Assembly (NCBI GenBank): GCA_029203165.1
Contig: CP119308.1
Span: forward strand, 2,852,001 to 2,916,000
Direction of reading: 5' to 3'
DNA length: 64,000 nt
DNA from: Candidatus Microbacterium colombiense
GTDB taxonomy: Bacteria > Actinomycetota > Actinomycetes > Actinomycetales > Microbacteriaceae
Positions 1 through 8,081 of the stretch are shown here, piece by piece; positions within the stretch are counted from its first letter, which is position 1; each line of letters starts with the position of its first letter. The notes beneath the pieces are model-generated. The model ran no database searches. It had not been told where the DNA came from and saw only the letters and a program-made list of their open reading frames with translations. The position numbers and the translations under genes were made by a program.

Positions 1-82
1 CCGCCACGGCCAGCGGCTCGGGAGCCGCCGGATACCGCAGATCCTTGCGTCCGTCACCCGACCTCTGCTGCACGTAGGTCAT
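1..82 (-). CDS. Start of a probable TatD-family metal-dependent hydrolase (partial)
   Basis: Only the first 27 codons lie in the window. The ATG is 3 bp beyond the metG stop codon, so the gene is the next member of the metG transcript. The visible residues begin MTYVQQRSGDGRKDLRYPAA and contain no catalytic motif. The call rests on the conserved metG-tatD order in actinobacteria and on the short leader that often precedes the first His-x-His of TatD proteins in this group. TatD proteins are Mg-dependent DNases or exonucleases. Another small downstream gene is possible. Confidence 0.5.
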   Translation of the reverse strand, partial: MTYVQQRSGDGRKDLRYPAAPEPLAVA

Positions 83-85
83 GGC

Positions 86-1663
86 TCAGGACGCGGACTC
101 CACCCGCGGGAACAGCGGGGTGAGTCCGTTGACGCTGGTGCCGGGACGCAACACGCCCCATGCTCCGGCCTCACGGATCGGCTGGTCCAGAAGACGCCCG
201 AGGCTCTCCGCCGCGCCGAGGGCGACCCACAACTTCTCGGTCGACTGCGGCATCACCGGCGACAGCAGCACCGCGAGCGCACGCAGGCCCTCGGCGCAGG
301 TGTACAGCACCGTGCCCAGGCGTGCACGCTGGGCCTCGTCGCGGGCGAGCGCCCACGGCTCGTTCTCGGTGATGTAGCCGTTGAGCGCATCGACGATGGT
401 CCAGATGGCCGCGATCGCCTCATCGATACGGAACTGCTCGATCGCGGCATCCGCGTTCGAGGCCGCGTCGGCGACCAGTTTCTGGATCGCGAGATCCTTC
501 TCGGTGTAGTCCGCAGCCGGGGGCACGATGCCCTCGAAATACTTCTCGATCATCGCGGTCGTGCGCGAGGCGAGGTTGCCGAAGCCGTTCGCGAGCTCGG
601 CCTGATAGCGCGCCGACAGGTCCTCCCAGGAGAAGGAACCGTCCTGCCCGAAAGCGATCGCCGAGAGGAAGTAGAACCGGTAGGCGTCGGAACCGAAGAC
701 GTCGGTGATCTCCGTCGGTGCGATGCCGGTGAGCTTCGACTTCGACATCTTCTCGCCGCCGACGAGCAGCCAGCCGTGCGCGAAGACGCCCTGGGGCACC
801 TCGAGACCGGCGGCCATCAGCATCGCGGGCCAGATCACCGCGTGGAAGCGCAGGATGTCCTTGCCGACCACGTGATAGGCGGGCCAGCGCCGCGCGAACG
901 TGGCGTCATCGTCGCCGTACCCCACGGCCGTGGCGTAGTTGAGAAGAGCGTCGACCCACACGTAGATCACGTGCGACTCGTCCCACGGCAGCGGGATGCC
1001 CCAGTCGAAGGCCGAGCGCGAGATCGAGAGGTCCTTGAGCCCCTGACGCACGAAGGAGACGACCTCGTTGCGCGCCGACTCCGGGCGGATGAAGTCGGGC
1101 TGGGTCTTGTAGAGCTCGAGCAGGCGGTCCTGGAACTCGCTCAGCTTGAAGAAATAGTTCTTCTCCTGCAGCAGCTCGAGCGGCTTGGAGTGGATCGCAC
1201 AGACCTTCAGTCCCTCGAAAGGACCGGTGCCGTCGAGGATCTCGGATTCCGGCTTGAACTCCTCGCAGCCCACGCAGTACAGCGCCTCATACTCGCCCGC
1301 ATAGATGTAGCCGCGGTCGTAGATGGCCTGCACGAACTTCTTGACCCGCTCCTCGTGCCGCTCCTGCGTGGTCCGGATGAAGTCGTCGTTGGCGACGTCG
1401 AGCGTCCGCAGCTGAGGGAACCAGCTCTCGGTGACGAGCTTGTCGACCCACTCCTGCGGGGTCACGCCGTTCGCGGCCGCGGCACGGAGCATCTTCTGCC
1501 CGTGCTCGTCGGTGCCCGTGAGCATCCAGGTGTCGTCGCCCGCCTGGCGGTGCCAGCGCGCGAGCGTGTCGACGGCCACCGTCGTGTACCCGTGGCCGAT
1601 GTGAGGCACGTCGGAAGGGTAGTAGATGGGCGTGGTGATGTAGAACGATTCGCCAGCGGGCAT
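86..1663 (-). CDS. metG: Methionyl-tRNA synthetase
   Basis: This cytosolic class I aminoacyl-tRNA synthetase charges tRNA-Met with methionine. The HIGH signature is at residues 21-24 and the KMSKS loop (GGEKMSKSKLTG) is near residue 305. A connective-peptide knuckle with a C-x2-C pair (YCVGCEEF) and a later Cys/His pair near residues 130-165 fits a zinc site. The protein has 525 residues, the usual length for the short actinobacterial form without a C-terminal tRNA-binding domain. A TAGAAT hexamer lies 6 nt before the ATG, so the message is probably leaderless. The tatD-like gene follows after 3 bp. Confidence 0.97.
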   Translation of the reverse strand: MPAGESFYITTPIYYPSDVPHIGHGYTTVAVDTLARWHRQAGDDTWMLTGTDEHGQKMLRAAAANGVTPQEWVDKLVTESWFPQLRTLDVANDDFIRTTQERHEERVKKFVQAIYDRGYIYAGEYEALYCVGCEEFKPESEILDGTGPFEGLKVCAIHSKPLELLQEKNYFFKLSEFQDRLLELYKTQPDFIRPESARNEVVSFVRQGLKDLSISRSAFDWGIPLPWDESHVIYVWVDALLNYATAVGYGDDDATFARRWPAYHVVGKDILRFHAVIWPAMLMAAGLEVPQGVFAHGWLLVGGEKMSKSKLTGIAPTEITDVFGSDAYRFYFLSAIAFGQDGSFSWEDLSARYQAELANGFGNLASRTTAMIEKYFEGIVPPAADYTEKDLAIQKLVADAASNADAAIEQFRIDEAIAAIWTIVDALNGYITENEPWALARDEAQRARLGTVLYTCAEGLRALAVLLSPVMPQSTEKLWVALGAAESLGRLLDQPIREAGAWGVLRPGTSVNGLTPLFPRVESAS

Positions 1664-1669
1664 GGAGCA

Positions 1670-1675
1670 ATTCTA
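1670..1675 (-). promoter_or_regulatory. Predicted -10 hexamer of metG (leaderless)
   Basis: On the minus strand TAGAAT stands 6 nt before the metG ATG, matching the TANNNT-N6/7-start pattern seen at many operon-first genes in this window. Position is accurate to about one base. Confidence 0.5.
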
Positions 1676-1702
1676 GGCGGCTCACAGCCGGTGGTTACGC
1701 GC

Positions 1703-3247
1703 TCACGCCACCGACACCTCGACACGATGCCACCCCTGAGCACCGTTCGGCGCCGGGGCCGCCGGGTCGGATGTCTGGGTCTCGCCGTCGGCGCTGATGG
1801 CTCGGCATTCGATGGTGTGCGCACCACTGGCCGCCTGCCACGGCACGCTCCACTGCACCCAGGTGTCGGCCGAGATGGCGGTGGCGAGCTCGGCAGGCTG
1901 CCAGGGACCGTCGTCGACACGCACCTCGACCCCGGACACGCCCACCTGCTGCTGCCAGGCCATTCCCGCGATCACGGCATCGCCCGCGGTGACCTGCTGC
2001 CCGCCCCGGGGCACGTCGATGCGCGACTGCAGCTTGATCGGTCCGTGATCCGACCATCCGCGCGGCGTCCAGTAGCCCATCGCCCGGTCGAACCGGGTGA
2101 CCTCCAGCTCGGTGACCCACTTCGTCGCCGACACGTAGCCGTAGAGCCCCGGCACCACCATCCGCACCGGGAAGCCGTGCTCGATCGGCAAGGGCTCGCC
2201 GTTCATGCCGATCGCGAGCACCGCATCCCGATCATCCGTGAGCGCCTCCAGCGGGGTCGAGGCGGTGAACCCGTCGATGGAGGTCGACAGCACCATGTCG
2301 GCATCCGCCTGCACGCCGGCACGGGCGAGCAGCTCGCGGATGGGATGCCCCAACCAGCGCGCGTTGCCGATCAGCGACCCGCCCACCTCGTTCGACACGC
2401 AGGCCAGCGTCACGTACGACTCCTGCATCGGCAGCGCCAGCAGCTCATCCCAGGTGACACGCACCTCGCGATCGACCATGCCGTGGATGCGCAACGACCA
2501 GTCCGCCGGGTCGACCCGAGGCACGATCAGTGCGGTGTCGATGCGGTAGAACTCGAGGTTCGGAGTGACGACGGGAGAGAGCCCGGAGATGTCCAGCTCC
2601 GCGGCGCTCGGCACGGGAGCCGCCGGCGTGACGGCTTTCGGCAGCCGCAGCGCCTCACGGACCGCATCGATCGAGCGAGTCGCGCCGCGCGCGACGTTGC
2701 CGGCCGCGAGCGCGATCAGGCCAGCGGCCGCGGTGCCGGCGGTCCAGAGCAGGAACCGGCGGCGGTCCTCGTGGTCGGGGGCGAACCCAGCGATCGGGCG
2801 CAGTCGGCGGACGAGCAGCCGCAGCGCGATGACCGCGACAAGTCCGGCGACGAGCCCTGGCAGCCAGGCGAACGGTCCCGCTCCTGGACGGAGCATCGCC
2901 GCCACCAGCGCAAGCGCGCCGAGGCCGCCGAGGATGACCGCGCCCACGCCGGATCGCCAGAACTCGAGGATGCCGGCGAGTGCGGCGACGGCGACCAGCA
3001 CCACGGCGATTCCCGTGATCAGCGCCACCTTGTCGCCGGTGCCGAACAGCGCGATCGCCGTGTCCTTCGCCCAGCTCGGGGCGAGATCGATCAGCCCGCC
3101 CCCGATCACCGCGAACGGGCTCGCGCTCGGCTCGACCACGGCGGCGGTGAGTTCGGCCAGCCCGACCGCGACGAGCGCGGCGCTCAGCCCGGCGGCGGCC
3201 GATCGGAGCCGGTCACCGCGCGTCGTGCGGGTCGCATGCGTCATCAT
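1703..3247 (-). CDS. Membrane-anchored molybdopterin-dependent oxidoreductase, sulfite-oxidase family
   Basis: The protein has 514 residues. Residues 15-150 hold four or five hydrophobic segments, and residues 165-185 form one more just before the catalytic part. The sulfite-oxidase-type Mo-binding domain follows (about 220-400); the metal-binding Cys is in the TLACVSNEVGG motif (Cys283). An Ig-like Mo-co dimerisation domain occupies the C-terminus. The family moves oxygen atoms or electrons on small substrates such as sulfite or oxidised methionine. The orientation suggests an extracytoplasmic catalytic domain, an inference from membrane topology. No cytochrome or heme partner gene is adjacent, so the electron acceptor is unknown. 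Confidence 0.88.
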   Translation of the reverse strand: MMTHATRTTRGDRLRSAAAGLSAALVAVGLAELTAAVVEPSASPFAVIGGGLIDLAPSWAKDTAIALFGTGDKVALITGIAVVLVAVAALAGILEFWRSGVGAVILGGLGALALVAAMLRPGAGPFAWLPGLVAGLVAVIALRLLVRRLRPIAGFAPDHEDRRRFLLWTAGTAAAGLIALAAGNVARGATRSIDAVREALRLPKAVTPAAPVPSAAELDISGLSPVVTPNLEFYRIDTALIVPRVDPADWSLRIHGMVDREVRVTWDELLALPMQESYVTLACVSNEVGGSLIGNARWLGHPIRELLARAGVQADADMVLSTSIDGFTASTPLEALTDDRDAVLAIGMNGEPLPIEHGFPVRMVVPGLYGYVSATKWVTELEVTRFDRAMGYWTPRGWSDHGPIKLQSRIDVPRGGQQVTAGDAVIAGMAWQQQVGVSGVEVRVDDGPWQPAELATAISADTWVQWSVPWQAASGAHTIECRAISADGETQTSDPAAPAPNGAQGWHRVEVSVA

Positions 3248-3256
3248 CCGAGGGTA

Positions 3257-3285
3257 ACCCCGCCCGGGTCATGCGCGGGCGGGGT
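3257..3285 (-). terminator. Hairpin terminator after the GH1 operon
   Basis: A perfect 10-bp stem (ACCCCGCCCG / CGGGCGGGGT) with a 9-nt loop lies between the beta-glycosidase stop and the molybdoenzyme start, both on the minus strand. There is no T tract, as is common in actinobacteria. Confidence 0.6.
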
Positions 3286-3292
3286 ATCCGCT

Positions 3293-4462
3293 TCAGAGGC
3301 CGTTGCGGCGGGCGACCTCGCCGAGCCAGGCCAGCGACGGCTTCGGCGATCGCTCGAACGTCTGGCGGTCGAACCCGATCAGCCCGAAGGTCGGCGCGAA
3401 TCCGCTCGCCCACTCGTAATTGTCCAGCGCGCTCCAGTGCTGGTACGCCCGCACCTCGATGCCGTCGGAGATGGCGCGATGCAGCCCCTCCAGCGCACCC
3501 TGCGTGTAGGCGATACGCCGCGTGTCATCGGCCGTCGCGATGCCGTTCTCGGTGACGAGCACCGGCACGCCGCCGCTGCGCTCCCAGGCGCTGCGCACGC
3601 CGAGCTCGAGTGCCTCCGGATAGAACTCCCAGCCGGTGAGGGTCGTCTCCACGTCGGGGCTCACGGGCCGCGGTCCCTCCGGTCCGATGAAGGTGCGGGT
3701 GTAGGCCTGCACACCGACGAAGTCGTCGCCGGCGGACTGATCGAGATACCAGTGATCACGGGGGTCGCCGTATTCGGCGAGCATCTCATCGGCGCCGGGC
3801 TCGCCGGTCGAGTGGAACGCCTGGGTCGCGATCGTCCATCCGGCCTGCACCCCCGAGACCGAGTGCAGGATCTCGGATGCGCGATGGTGCGCGTCGAGGA
3901 GGGTGTCGGCGACCGCGAGGTCGGGATTGGGGAGACCGTAGGCGACGAGGTTCGCCGCATCCTCTCCCCCGGCCAGCATCGCGGCGATGTTCGGCTCGTT
4001 GATCGTGCAGACGTAGGTCACACCGTCGAGGATCGGCAGCACCGTCTCGACGTAGCGCGCGAACAGATCGACCGCGTCATCCGCCCGCCAGAAGCCGTCC
4101 TTCTGGAACCACTGCGGCACCGTGAAGTGCATCAGCGTGACGGTCGGGTCGAGCCCGTTCTCCTGCGCGGTGTCGATCATGCGGCGATAGTGGTCGAGCG
4201 ACGCCTGCGAGATGAACCCGCGTTCGGGCTCGATGCGCGCCCACTCCACGGAGAACCGGTAGGAGTTCAGCCCCGCGGATGCGAGCAGACCCATGTCTTC
4301 CGGATAGCGATGGAAGTGATCGGCGGCGTCTCCCGAAGGCTCCACCATCGGCGAGCCGGGAGCGTGCTCCATGGCCCACCAGTTGCTGGTCGTGTTGTTG
4401 CCCTCCACCTGGTGGGCCGCGGTCGCGGCGCCCCAGAGGAAGCCGTCGGGAAATGCGAGCAC
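3293..4462 (-). CDS. Glycoside hydrolase family 1 beta-glycosidase
   Basis: This is a retaining GH1 enzyme that hydrolyses beta-glucosides or related beta-glycosides. The N-terminal signature FLWGAATAAHQVEG is at residues 8-21, the acid/base Glu is in TINEPN (Glu156), and the nucleophile Glu is in VTENG (Glu305). HWSALDNYEW is the conserved C-terminal aglycone/glycone-site motif. At 389 residues it is shorter than the usual 440-480 but keeps every key motif. There is no signal peptide, so it acts in the cytoplasm. It is the last gene of the operon, 18 bp after the ATPase gene, which suggests that the importer delivers intact beta-linked oligosaccharides. Exact specificity cannot be read from the sequence. 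Confidence 0.93.
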   Translation of the reverse strand: MLAFPDGFLWGAATAAHQVEGNNTTSNWWAMEHAPGSPMVEPSGDAADHFHRYPEDMGLLASAGLNSYRFSVEWARIEPERGFISQASLDHYRRMIDTAQENGLDPTVTLMHFTVPQWFQKDGFWRADDAVDLFARYVETVLPILDGVTYVCTINEPNIAAMLAGGEDAANLVAYGLPNPDLAVADTLLDAHHRASEILHSVSGVQAGWTIATQAFHSTGEPGADEMLAEYGDPRDHWYLDQSAGDDFVGVQAYTRTFIGPEGPRPVSPDVETTLTGWEFYPEALELGVRSAWERSGGVPVLVTENGIATADDTRRIAYTQGALEGLHRAISDGIEVRAYQHWSALDNYEWASGFAPTFGLIGFDRQTFERSPKPSLAWLGEVARRNGL

Positions 4463-4480
4463 GAATGCTCTCCTCTCGTT

Positions 4481-6193
4481 CTACTGACTGATTCGGGAAG
4501 GGTTCGGAACCGCATCGAGCAGTTCGACGGTGTACGGATCCTCCGGATGCTGCAGCACGTGCGCGGTCTCCCCGCGCTCGACGACGCGGCCGCCGTTGAG
4601 CACCAGGATGTTCTCGGTCACCAGTCGCGCGCTGAGCAGATCGTGGGTGATGTAGAGCATGCTGATGCCCCACCGCTCGCGCAGGTCTTCGAGCAGTGCG
4701 AGCACACCGGCGCGCAGCGAGACGTCGAGCATCGACACCGGCTCGTCGGCGATCAGCACCTGCGGATCGCTCGCGAGGGCGCGGGCGATCACGACGCGCT
4801 GCCGCTGACCGCCCGACAACTGGTGCGGCAACTTCGCCGCGAACTGCTCGACCGGGGTCAGGCCCACGGTCTCGAGCAGCTCCAGCACGCGTGCCCTGGC
4901 CTCCTGCCCACGCAGCGGTGTGTAGTTGCGCACCGGGCGCGACAGGGCGTACTCGACCGTGTGCAACGGGTTGAGCGCCGCGTACGGATCCTGGAACACC
5001 ATCTGCACGTCCTTGCGCAGGTCGCGCAGCCCGTGCCGGCGCAGGGAGGCCACATCCATGTCGCCGAACCGCACCGACCCCGAGGTGGGCTTCTCGACAC
5101 CCGTGATGAGCTTGGCGATCGTCGACTTCCCCGAGCCGGAGGCTCCGACGAGCGCGAGCGCCTCACCCGGCTCCAGCCGGAACGACACGTCGTCGACCGC
5201 GGTCACCTCGTCCTGCCCTCGGCGCGGTGCCGGGTACCGTTTCGACACGCCTTCGAGCACCACGGCGGCATCCGCCCGCCGTGTGTCGCGCTGCGACACG
5301 GTCGGCACGGTCTCGGTGACGTCGGTGCGACTCCTGCCCTCGCGACGCCGCGTTCCCAGATCGACGAAGCCCGGGATGGAGATCGTCTTCGCGCGGGGAT
5401 CGGCGTAGTGGCTGAGCAGCATCCGCGTGTATTCGTCCTTCGGGGAGCGAAGGATGTCCTGGCTGGACGCGTCCTCCACGATGCGGCCCTCGTGCATCAC
5501 CATCACCCGATCCGTGGCCTCGAGCACGATGCCGAGGTCGTGGCTGATCAGGATCGCCGTGAACCGCTCGGCGCGCTGCAGGTCACGGATCGTGTCCATC
5601 ACCGCATGCTGCACGAGCACGTCCAGCGCGGTCGTCGGCTCGTCGAACACCATCAGCTGCGGCTCGAGGGAGAGCGCGAGCGCGATGGAGGCACGCTGCC
5701 GCATGCCGCCCGAGAGCTCGCCGGGGTAGCGCGCCAGCACCTCGGCATCGAGCCCGACCTTGCCGATCAGCTCGCGGGCACGGGCATCCCTCGCCTCACG
5801 GGGCACATGCCCGTGCGCGGCGAAGACGTCCTGGAAGTGCGCGCCGACCGTGCGCACCGGGTTGAGTGCATTCATGCCCGACTGCAGCACCATCGCGAAG
5901 CCGCCCTGCCGCTGACGGCGCAGCTCCTCGGCATCCAGCTCGCGGATGTCGCGGCCGTCGAACAGGATGCGTCCGCCGCTGATCCTCGCCGGGGGCTTCT
6001 GCAGCCGGGTGAGCGCGAACCCGAGCGTGGACTTGCCCGAGCCGGACTCCCCGACCAGCCCCACGAACTCGCCGCGACGCAGCGTGAACGACACGTCCTC
6101 GACCGCGCGCACGGGGGTCGCGCCGGGCGAGGCGTACTCGACCGAGAGGGAGTCCACTTCCAGCAGCACGTCTCGCGCATCCATGGCGTTCAT
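4481..6193 (-). CDS. ABC transporter fused double ATPase (Dpp/Opp type)
   Basis: Two ABC ATPase modules, DppD-like and DppF-like, are joined in one 570-residue chain. The first has Walker A GESGSGKST, signature LSGGMRQR and Walker B MVFDEPTTALD. The second has GASGSGKST, LSGGQRQR and LIADEPVSMLD. The chosen ATG overlaps the stop codon of the permease by 4 bp (ATGA). An upstream extension in the same frame would run far into the permease gene and is rejected. It energises the importer whose permeases and binding protein precede it. Confidence 0.93.
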   Translation of the reverse strand: MNAMDARDVLLEVDSLSVEYASPGATPVRAVEDVSFTLRRGEFVGLVGESGSGKSTLGFALTRLQKPPARISGGRILFDGRDIRELDAEELRRQRQGGFAMVLQSGMNALNPVRTVGAHFQDVFAAHGHVPREARDARARELIGKVGLDAEVLARYPGELSGGMRQRASIALALSLEPQLMVFDEPTTALDVLVQHAVMDTIRDLQRAERFTAILISHDLGIVLEATDRVMVMHEGRIVEDASSQDILRSPKDEYTRMLLSHYADPRAKTISIPGFVDLGTRRREGRSRTDVTETVPTVSQRDTRRADAAVVLEGVSKRYPAPRRGQDEVTAVDDVSFRLEPGEALALVGASGSGKSTIAKLITGVEKPTSGSVRFGDMDVASLRRHGLRDLRKDVQMVFQDPYAALNPLHTVEYALSRPVRNYTPLRGQEARARVLELLETVGLTPVEQFAAKLPHQLSGGQRQRVVIARALASDPQVLIADEPVSMLDVSLRAGVLALLEDLRERWGISMLYITHDLLSARLVTENILVLNGGRVVERGETAHVLQHPEDPYTVELLDAVPNPSRISQ

Positions 6194-7104
6194 CGGCCCT
6201 TCCCCTCTCGCAGGCGGGGATTGGAGATCCCATCCACGCCGAAGTTGATCAGTGTCAGGCTCAGGGCCAGCAGGGCGATGCACAGACCGGGTGCGAACAG
6301 CAGCAGCCACTGCCCGGTGAGCAACGAGTTGGAGTTCTGCGCCCAGTAGAGCATCGTGCCCCAGCTGACGATGCTGGAGTCGCCGAGACCCAGGAATTCG
6401 AGCCCCGCCTCGGCCAGGATCGCCGCGGTGGCCGCGCCGAACAGTGTGCCCGCGATGATCGAGGTGATGTTCGGGAGGATCTCGCGGAAGACGATGCGCG
6501 CGCGGCTGTCGCCGGAGAACTGCGCCGAGGTGACGAAGTCGTTGCCGCGCAGGGACTGCGTCTGGCTGCGCAGCACGCGCGCGCCCCAGGCCCAGCCGGT
6601 GACGACGATCACCGCGATGATCATCAGGATGCCGCCGTTCTGCAGATACGCGGCGATCACGATCATGAGCGGGAGACCGGGGATCACGAGGAACAGGTTG
6701 ACGATGAACCCCACCACCTCGCCGGCGAAGCCGCGCATGTATCCCCAGCTCAGACCGATGAGCACGGCGACGATCGTGGAGAGGATGCCCGCGGCGAAAC
6801 CGACGAGCAGACTGATCTGCGCGCCGTAGATGAGCTGGCTCAGCACATCCTCACCTGCAGCCGTCGTCCCGAGCCAGTGCGCGAGCGAGGCATCGGCGTT
6901 GCGTTCGAATCCGTTGTCCTTGGGGCCGTAGGGCGCGAGGACCGGGGCGAACACGGCGACGAGAACGAACGCGCCCAGGAGGCACAGGCCCAGCCGTGCC
7001 TTGCCGTTGGACCACAGCGTGCCGACCATGCGGCCGAACGCGCGCCAGGGACTCGGCGACGCGATGCGGTCGTCGGGGATCTTGACGTTCATGGTGGAGG
7101 TCAT
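6190..7104 (-). CDS. ABC transporter permease, DppC/OppC type
   Basis: The integral membrane protein has 304 residues, with the DppC-type N-terminal domain and about six transmembrane segments. The conserved cytoplasmic loop that contacts the ATPase lies around SQTQSLRGNDFVTSA and EILPNI. The ATG overlaps the preceding permease stop by 4 bp, and the stop overlaps the ATPase start by 4 bp, so translation is probably coupled. It pairs with the DppB-type permease to form the membrane channel. Confidence 0.92.
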   Translation of the reverse strand: MTSTMNVKIPDDRIASPSPWRAFGRMVGTLWSNGKARLGLCLLGAFVLVAVFAPVLAPYGPKDNGFERNADASLAHWLGTTAAGEDVLSQLIYGAQISLLVGFAAGILSTIVAVLIGLSWGYMRGFAGEVVGFIVNLFLVIPGLPLMIVIAAYLQNGGILMIIAVIVVTGWAWGARVLRSQTQSLRGNDFVTSAQFSGDSRARIVFREILPNITSIIAGTLFGAATAAILAEAGLEFLGLGDSSIVSWGTMLYWAQNSNSLLTGQWLLLFAPGLCIALLALSLTLINFGVDGISNPRLREGKGR

Positions 7105-8081
7105 CGGCGAGTCCTCGGGTCGAGTACCCCGTAGAGGATGTCCACGAGGAAGTTGGCGATGAGCACGCTGACCGTGATCATCAGGAACAGCGCCTGCATG
7201 AGCGGGTAGTCCTGCCCGATCACGGCGTTGAAGAGCAGATATCCGATGCCGGGATACCCGAACACCTGCTCGACGAGGATCGATCCGCCCACCACGCCGC
7301 CGAGCGTGAGCCCGAATCCGGTGAGGTTGGGGAGGATCGCGTTCCGCGCCGCGTACCGCAGGGCGATCGTGCGCCCGCGCAGACCGTTCGCCTCGGCGAA
7401 GGTGACGTAGTCCTGCCCGAGCGTGTTGATCATCGCGTTGCGCATGCCGATGATCCATCCGCCGAGCGACGTGAGCAGGATCGTCAGAGCGGGAAGCACC
7501 GCGTGCCGGGCGATGTCGGCGATGAAGTCGCCCGTGAATCCCGGTGTCGTCGTCGCCGCGTACGAGCCGGTCGTGGGGAACCAGTGCAGCACGTACCCCA
7601 GGAAGAACAGCAGCAGCAGCGCGGTCCAGAAGTAGGGGAAGGTGCTCAGGAACGATCCGGTCAGCGTCGGCAGGGTGTCGAGCCAGGTTCCCCGGCGCCA
7701 GGCGGCCGCCACTCCGATCAGGGTGCCGATCACGAACGCGAGCACCGTGACGATGCCCACCAGACCGATCGTGTACGGCAGTGCGGTCGAGACCATGCTG
7801 GCCACCGACTGCGGGTAGAACGTGTACGAGACACCGAAGTCCAGCCGGGCGACCTGACCGAGGTAGGTGACGTACTGGTCCCAGATGGATCCGGTCGGCA
7901 CGCCCAGCTGCGCCTCGATCGCCGCCCGCGTCGCGTCGGAGACCGGACCGTTCTGCGAGAGCTTGGCGATCGCGGCATCCGCCGGTGAGCCGGGCATGAG
8001 CCGCGGGAGGAAGAAGTTCAGAGTGACGGCGGCCCACAGGGTGAGCACGAACAGGCCGAGCTTCTGCAGCAGATACTTCAT
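7101..8081 (-). CDS. ABC transporter permease, DppB/OppB type
   Basis: The 326-residue membrane protein has an N-terminal helix, a periplasmic-type loop, and five further helices carrying the binding-protein-dependent transport signature near ARNAILPNLTGFGLTLG. Start and stop both overlap the flanking genes by 4 bp. It is the partner of the DppC-like permease in the same operon. Confidence 0.92.
   Translation of the reverse strand: MKYLLQKLGLFVLTLWAAVTLNFFLPRLMPGSPADAAIAKLSQNGPVSDATRAAIEAQLGVPTGSIWDQYVTYLGQVARLDFGVSYTFYPQSVASMVSTALPYTIGLVGIVTVLAFVIGTLIGVAAAWRRGTWLDTLPTLTGSFLSTFPYFWTALLLLFFLGYVLHWFPTTGSYAATTTPGFTGDFIADIARHAVLPALTILLTSLGGWIIGMRNAMINTLGQDYVTFAEANGLRGRTIALRYAARNAILPNLTGFGLTLGGVVGGSILVEQVFGYPGIGYLLFNAVIGQDYPLMQALFLMITVSVLIANFLVDILYGVLDPRTRR

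Noticed and set aside
776..6349. A very long plus-strand open frame of about 1857 codons
   Set aside because: It runs antisense over metG, the molybdoenzyme, GH1 and ATPase genes. Its composition is Arg/His/Gly/Asp-rich, as expected from reading high-GC genes on the opposite strand, and it contains no domain.
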